This document shows, piece after piece, positions 60,360 through 64,000 of a stretch of DNA of 64,000 nt; position 1 is the stretch's first letter, and the number at the start of each line of letters is the position of its first letter. The position numbers were made by a program, and so were the translations under genes. Under the pieces are notes generated by a model, which saw nothing but the letters and a program-made list of their open reading frames with translations, searched no databases and was not told the origin of the DNA. The stretch comes from Oscillospiraceae bacterium (lineage in GTDB: Bacteria; Bacillota; Clostridia; Monoglobales; WRAG01): assembly GCA_009780345.1 (NCBI GenBank), contig WRAG01000006.1, positions 1 through 64,000 of the forward strand, in the 5' to 3' direction.

Positions 60360-60808
60360 CGGCGTTCCTCCAACCTTTTTATAAAGTCCGTTAAGTGCTT
60401 TTCAAATTGTTTTGCAGCCACGTAAACTTCTTCAGCAATTTCTTCATGATAAGTGTGCGATGTTTTATTACGGGCGGCATAAAAATTCCACCAGCTTTCC
60501 GGGTCAGCTATTAGCCCGCTATTGTGAGCTATGCGGAAAAGCTCGCGTTTGGGTTTTTCCGCGATGCCGCTGTCAGCGTTTATTTTAATCCAACGTTGCA
60601 TTATTTTCCAGGCGCTTTCTATCGTTGTTTCAAATACTTGTATAACCGCAGAACGCGCAAATTGATACTCAAACGAATAGTCGTTTTCATCACCTAAAAA
60701 AACTTTTGGGTCTCTCGCTTCAAGTTTTAAAGCTCTCGCTATAGTTTTTTTGAAATTTTCCGCGCACTTAACCATATCTGAAATATTTAATTTTTCATCG
60801 AATTTCAT
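60356..60808 (-). CDS. HEPN-type nucleotidyltransferase-substrate-binding protein (HI0074 family)
   Basis: A helical 150-residue protein of the HI0074-like group that pairs with MNT nucleotidyltransferases. The motif RNKTSHTY (about 110-117) matches the R-x4-H signature of HEPN RNases. In HepT-MntA systems the HEPN toxin is neutralised by AMP addition from the MNT partner. The MNT here is the N-terminal domain of the next gene, HsdS. It overlaps hsdM by 14 bases and hsdS by 4, so the three are translated as one unit. Confidence 0.82.
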   Translation of the reverse strand: MKFDEKLNISDMVKCAENFKKTIARALKLEARDPKVFLGDENDYSFEYQFARSAVIQVFETTIESAWKIMQRWIKINADSGIAEKPKRELFRIAHNSGLIADPESWWNFYAARNKTSHTYHEEIAEEVYVAAKQFEKHLTDFIKRLEERR

Positions 60809-62318
60809 ACCCGATTCCTCCTAATCGTTTTTTGATTTCATTTTCCAACTCATGCGATTTAGCAAACATCCCCGAAAGCTCGCCCGTCAATCGTTTCATT
60901 TTATCGTCAAAAGGTTCGCCGTCGTCCTCTTGCTCCTCAATCCCAACATATCGTCCGGGCGTAAGTATGAAATCTTGTTTTGCAATTTCTTCGGTGGTAA
61001 CAGCGGCACAAAAACCTTTCACATCTTCAAGAGTTTCGTTGTTGAACGCTTCAAAAGTCGCAGCGATTTTGGCAATATCTTCGTCGGTCATTTCGCGGTT
61101 TTTGCGTGAAATCATAGTTCCCATTTTTCGTGCATCTATAAATAGCGTTTTGCCTTTTTGCGTTTTGTTGCGATTAATAAACCACAACGAAACCGGAATT
61201 TGCGTTGTATAAAATAATTGCGTAGGCATTGCGACGATACCTTCCACAAGGTCGTCTTCGATAATTCTTCTTCGAATTTCGCCCTCACCGCCACTTTGCG
61301 ATGACAGCGAACCGTTTGCCAAAACCATTCCAATTTTACCATTAGGAGATAAATGGTGAATCATATGTTGTAGCCACGCAAAGTTTGCGTTACCTGAGGG
61401 CGGCAATCCGTATTTCCAACGAACATCGTCAACTAATTTATCCGCGCCCCAATCTGAAAGGTTAAACGGAGGATTTGCTAATATGTAATCTGCTTTAAGG
61501 GTTGGATGACAGTCATTGAAAAAAGTGTCGGCATTATATTGTCCTAAATCCGCGTCCAAACCACGTATGGCAAGGTTCATTGCCGCCATTTTCCAAGTTG
61601 TTGGGTTGGAATCTTGTCCATATATAGCAATATTTCTAATATTTCCTTGATGATGTTTTATAAAATCCGCAGATTGAACAAACATTCCGCCGCTACCGCA
61701 ACAAGGGTCATAAACTCTGCCGTTAAACGGTTTAATAATTTCAACAAGCGTTTTAACCACGCATTCGGGCGTAAAAAACTCTCCTGCAAGTTTCCCTTCC
61801 TGCTCGGCAAATTTTCGAAGACAATATTGATAAGTTTTTCCGAGAATATCCTGTGCGCCATTATGATCGTTCATTTTAAAGTTGGTGAACAAATCCACGA
61901 CGTCACCAAGCCTACGTTTGTCAAGTTCCGGTCTTGCGAAATTTTTAGGCAAAATTCCTTTCAACTTCTTGTTTTCTTGCTCAATTGCACGCATAGCATT
62001 ATCAATAACTATGCCAATTTCGGGCGAACGCGCCTCATCGCGAATAATATCCCACCGAGCCGACGGCGGTACATAAAAAACATTTTCTGCAGTATATTCG
62101 TCAACGTCTTCTTCGAAACCATCGCCTTCTTCTCGAAGCTGATTATATCTCTCGTCGAATTTATCCGAAATATATTTAAGGAAAATCAAACCAAGAACGA
62201 CGTGTTTATATTCGGATGCGTCAATATTTCCGCGTAGTATATCTGCGGCTTTCCATATTTTCTGTTCAAATTCAGTTATTAAGATTGATGAGTCGTTACT
62301 TTTGTTTTGTATTGCCAT
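60795..62318 (-). CDS. hsdM: type I restriction enzyme, M subunit
   Basis: This is the adenine methyltransferase of the type I system. The N-terminal helical domain (LITEFEQKIWKAADILRG) precedes the SAM-dependent core: VYDPCCGSGGMFVQSADFI for SAM binding and ADYILANPPFNLSDWG as catalytic NPPF. The chain ends with a C-terminal helical tail (LTGELSGMFAKSHELENEIKK). It is first in the operon hsdM - HEPN - MNT/hsdS - (UGA gene) - hsdR, driven by a promoter at 62375-62403. Confidence 0.96.
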   Translation of the reverse strand: MAIQNKSNDSSILITEFEQKIWKAADILRGNIDASEYKHVVLGLIFLKYISDKFDERYNQLREEGDGFEEDVDEYTAENVFYVPPSARWDIIRDEARSPEIGIVIDNAMRAIEQENKKLKGILPKNFARPELDKRRLGDVVDLFTNFKMNDHNGAQDILGKTYQYCLRKFAEQEGKLAGEFFTPECVVKTLVEIIKPFNGRVYDPCCGSGGMFVQSADFIKHHQGNIRNIAIYGQDSNPTTWKMAAMNLAIRGLDADLGQYNADTFFNDCHPTLKADYILANPPFNLSDWGADKLVDDVRWKYGLPPSGNANFAWLQHMIHHLSPNGKIGMVLANGSLSSQSGGEGEIRRRIIEDDLVEGIVAMPTQLFYTTQIPVSLWFINRNKTQKGKTLFIDARKMGTMISRKNREMTDEDIAKIAATFEAFNNETLEDVKGFCAAVTTEEIAKQDFILTPGRYVGIEEQEDDGEPFDDKMKRLTGELSGMFAKSHELENEIKKRLGGIGYEIR

Positions 62319-62374
62319 TTTGATTTTCCTTTCCGTTCCTTATAAGGCGAAATTCTCACATACTCTATTATGCA

Positions 62375-62403
62375 ATTATGCACTTTTTGTCGGTAAAAGT
62401 CAA
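62375..62403 (-). promoter_or_regulatory. promoter of the hsd operon
   Basis: On the minus strand TTGACT, a 17-bp spacer and CATAAT lie about 57 bases before hsdM, which follows GGAAAGGAAAATCAAA. Confidence 0.7.
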
Positions 62404-62443
62404 TTATTATTTCGCTTCTTTATACTATATATTTCAACGCATT

Positions 62444-63667
62444 TTAAATCATCCCCGCGGGTAATATCCAAACATTATCGGTAAGCGGCAATCTATCTTT
62501 CGCAAGACAGATAACCGCGCCCGTACCGACCTTTTTCGTCGGAACTTTATCAAGACATTGGAACGCGCTAATCATTGATTTTTTCGGGTCGCTTGTTGTT
62601 TTAATCTCAATCGGGTGAAGTGTGTCGCCGCTCTCAATAATCAAATCAATTTCATTTTTGTCGGTATCACGATAGTAGTAAAGCGGCGGCTTCACAATGC
62701 CGTCGTTGTAGTAGCTTTTCAAAACTTCAGCAAATACAAAACTCTCGAAAATATGCCCCCACATCGCGCCGTTTGCCAATTGCTCCGGAGTGTTCCAACC
62801 AAGCAACCAACACGCAAGTCCTGTGTCAAGAAAGTATAACTTCGGCGATTTAATCATTCGTTTGTTGAAGTTGTTGTGATACGGTTCGAGTAAATATACA
62901 AGCCCGCTCGATTCCAAAACCGACAACCACGCGCGAACAGTTTTAGCATCCTTGCCGCAAATTTCGGCGATAGTAGACATATTCAACATTTCACCCGTCA
63001 GCGACGCGCAAGCCTTGACGAATTTGATAAACGCCGACTCGTCTTGGATATTCAAAACATCTTTGATATCCTTTTCGATATAAGTTTGAAAATATGAGCT
63101 GTGATAATCCGCCCAATCCTTCAAGTCAGATTCTGTTTCGTGCAATTCGGGGAAAAATCCTTTATGAATATACGAAACAAGCGTTGAATAATCAATGTCG
63201 ATATTATCATTTGGCGACATTTGCTCAATCGTTGGCAAAAACGGCTCGCGGTAGGTTGACTTCGCAAGTTCACGCACCGAAAGTCCGAGCATTTTGATTA
63301 TGCCCGCCCGTCCGGCAAGACTCTCGCTAACATTTTTCATCAGTTTCAAACTTTGCGACCCTGTAAGATAGAATTGCCCTTTTGTTTTATCCTCGTCTAC
63401 AATATCTTTGATGTAATCGAAAAGCTCTGCTGCCTTTTGGATTTCGTCCACAACAACGGGCGGTTTATTTACATCGAAAAACAGCGACGGATTTTCTTTC
63501 GCCGATTCTCGTACAAGCGGACTATTCAGCGTAATGTAATTTATATCGCTGTAAATTTCTTTAAGCATAGTGGATTTGCCAATCTGCCGCGCGCCCGTTA
63601 TAACCAAAACAGGCTTGCGTTTTGATATTCGTGCCACAACAGGTTCAATATGTCTATGAATATACAT
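62444..63667 (-). CDS. AAA ATPase with DUF4143 domain
   Basis: The N-terminal P-loop domain has Walker A VITGARQIGKSTM and Walker B PPVVVDEIQKAAEL with a sensor segment QFYLTGSQSLKLM; the C-terminal DUF4143 region ends with a nuclease-like pattern (LYYYRDTDKNEIDLIIESGD...HPIEIKTTSDP). This family is common in defence islands and mobile elements; its role is mostly unknown. It lies just inside the junction at 63843, with a consensus promoter, and precedes the hsd operon. Confidence 0.88.
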   Translation of the reverse strand: MYIHRHIEPVVARISKRKPVLVITGARQIGKSTMLKEIYSDINYITLNSPLVRESAKENPSLFFDVNKPPVVVDEIQKAAELFDYIKDIVDEDKTKGQFYLTGSQSLKLMKNVSESLAGRAGIIKMLGLSVRELAKSTYREPFLPTIEQMSPNDNIDIDYSTLVSYIHKGFFPELHETESDLKDWADYHSSYFQTYIEKDIKDVLNIQDESAFIKFVKACASLTGEMLNMSTIAEICGKDAKTVRAWLSVLESSGLVYLLEPYHNNFNKRMIKSPKLYFLDTGLACWLLGWNTPEQLANGAMWGHIFESFVFAEVLKSYYNDGIVKPPLYYYRDTDKNEIDLIIESGDTLHPIEIKTTSDPKKSMISAFQCLDKVPTKKVGTGAVICLAKDRLPLTDNVWILPAGMI

Positions 63668-63692
63668 TCAACATCACCCTTTCGTTAAATCG

Positions 63693-63734
63693 GGAATCCG
63701 ATTCCATTATACACGAAACGTATTAAATTGTCAA
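63693..63734 (-). promoter_or_regulatory. promoter and operator-like dyad of the DUF4143 ATPase gene
   Basis: On the minus strand TTGACA (63729-63734), a 17-bp spacer and TATAAT (63706-63711) form a perfect promoter. A dyad GGAATC-C-GATTCC (63693-63705) covers the start of transcription and is a good candidate operator. Confidence 0.8.
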
Positions 63735-63750
63735 TAGTTTTATTAACAAA

Positions 63751-63779
63751 AAATTCTCGCACTTTTGGTGCGAGAATTT
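63751..63779. terminator. bidirectional hairpin at the element edge
   Basis: The stem AAATTCTCGCAC-TTTTG-GTGCGAGAATTT is perfect, with T-rich sequence at both ends. It separates the truncated cwlD 5' part from the element genes. Confidence 0.8.
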
Positions 63780-63822
63780 CATTTAATTTTTCAGATTCAA
63801 TAGTCGCTTTTTCTTTTGTTTA

Positions 63823-63847
63823 GTTGTACTTAACACAACGCACCATG
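63823..63847. other. attachment junction of the cwlD element, 5' side
   Basis: Core CCATG at 63843-63847, shared with 52067-52071. The element-side arm GTTGTACTTA (63823-63832) lies ten bases away. When the two element ends are joined, the arms become inverted repeats 48 bp end to end, with their dyad centre at the CA of CATGG. Confidence 0.85.
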
Positions 63848-64000
63848 CCCCGCGTCGATAACAATCACACGTCCGCTTGACGGAGATGCAAACGTCGCTA
63901 TCGCTTCCTCCGCAGGCTCCGCGCGATTCAACCAAAGCGAAAACGCGTAAAAAGACGTCAGCATTATGCAAACAAGCAAAATCAAATTACTTCTTCGAAC
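63830..64000 (-). pseudogene. cwlD: cwlD-like amidase, 5' part (interrupted; truncated by window end)
   Basis: From the window end the frame reads VRRSNLILLVCIMLTSFYAF (membrane anchor), SLWLNRAEPAEEA, then SSGRVIVIDAGHG, and after the shared CATGG only ALC and a stop. VIDAGHG is the first zinc-binding motif of Amidase_3, and joined to the 3' part it gives DAGHGGIDDG. The codon frame of CAT is the same in both halves. The start codon lies beyond the window. CwlD makes muramic-delta-lactam in the spore cortex together with PdaA, in the mother cell of sporulating cells. Confidence 0.92.

Overview
The window looks like a chromosome segment of an anaerobic, endospore-forming member of the Clostridia. 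The evidence is a SCIFF ranthipeptide with its radical-SAM maturase next to yajC, a spore-germinant receptor operon, a LonB-type sporulation protease, a SleC-like spore cortex-lytic protein, a CwlD-type sporulation amidase (in two pieces), S-layer-homology and dockerin-like surface proteins, and low-GC Gram-positive promoters and ribosome-binding sites. No rRNA, tRNA or CRISPR array was recognised. The species cannot be named from the sequence alone.

Layout. 1-490: interspersed palindrome-rich repeat. 492-7784 (minus): aspS, hisS, a fumarylacetoacetase-fold hydrolase, engB, lonB and a membrane-anchored MerR regulator. 7956-10613 (minus): yajC, a TIGR04086-like membrane protein, scfA (SCIFF, too small for the ORF track) and scfB. 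10944-14361 (plus): HPr, uvrC, thioredoxin and a DivIVA-like coiled-coil protein. 14434-19216 (minus): ksgA and a gerA-gerC-small D subunit-gerB germinant-receptor operon. 19318-24426 (minus): three secreted surface proteins with cohesin-like, dockerin-like and SLH modules. 24840-26730 (minus): trxB and apbE. 26835-27608 (plus): proB. 28204-34739 (minus): two peptidoglycan-binding cell-wall proteins, a CCA-adding enzyme, a GT4 glycosyltransferase and a small secreted parvulin. 34869-41885 (plus): SpoU methylase, dprA, topA and a secreted S41 protease, separated by long repeats. 42130-49739 (plus): a phage-type capsid/fibre/amidase cassette with no visible terminase, portal or integrase. 49852-51376: Rrf2 regulator and a two-part chromate transporter.

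Main discovery. From about 52,067 to 63,847 an 11,776-bp element splits a cwlD-like amidase gene. The 5' part lies at the right edge of the window (63830-64000, minus) and ends at VIVIDAGHG. The 3' part lies at 51511-52071 and starts at HGGIDDGASG. Joining the two at a shared, in-frame CATGG gives the canonical amidase motif DAGHGGIDDG. The element encodes a large serine recombinase beside one junction. The predicted circle junction forms a 48-bp site with perfect inverted arms (GTTGTACTTA/TAAGTACAAC), and its dyad centre falls inside the shared CATGG. This is the architecture of sporulation-gene-interrupting elements such as skin in sigK, here predicted for a cortex-maturation amidase. Its cargo is a type I restriction-modification operon whose specificity subunit is fused to an MNT nucleotidyltransferase domain and is translationally coupled to a HEPN-type partner, plus an AAA/DUF4143 ATPase.

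Other notable signals. A 106-nt structured element occurs twice, each time in the same orientation directly upstream of a ribosome-binding site and a TTG start, with compensatory base changes in its stem. A family of interspersed hairpin-module repeats has one copy read as the N-terminal extension of the serine recombinase. Also notable are a two-helix D-type germinant-receptor subunit, a chain of tiny coupled ORFs ahead of the recombinase, and a UGA-interrupted gene in the restriction operon.
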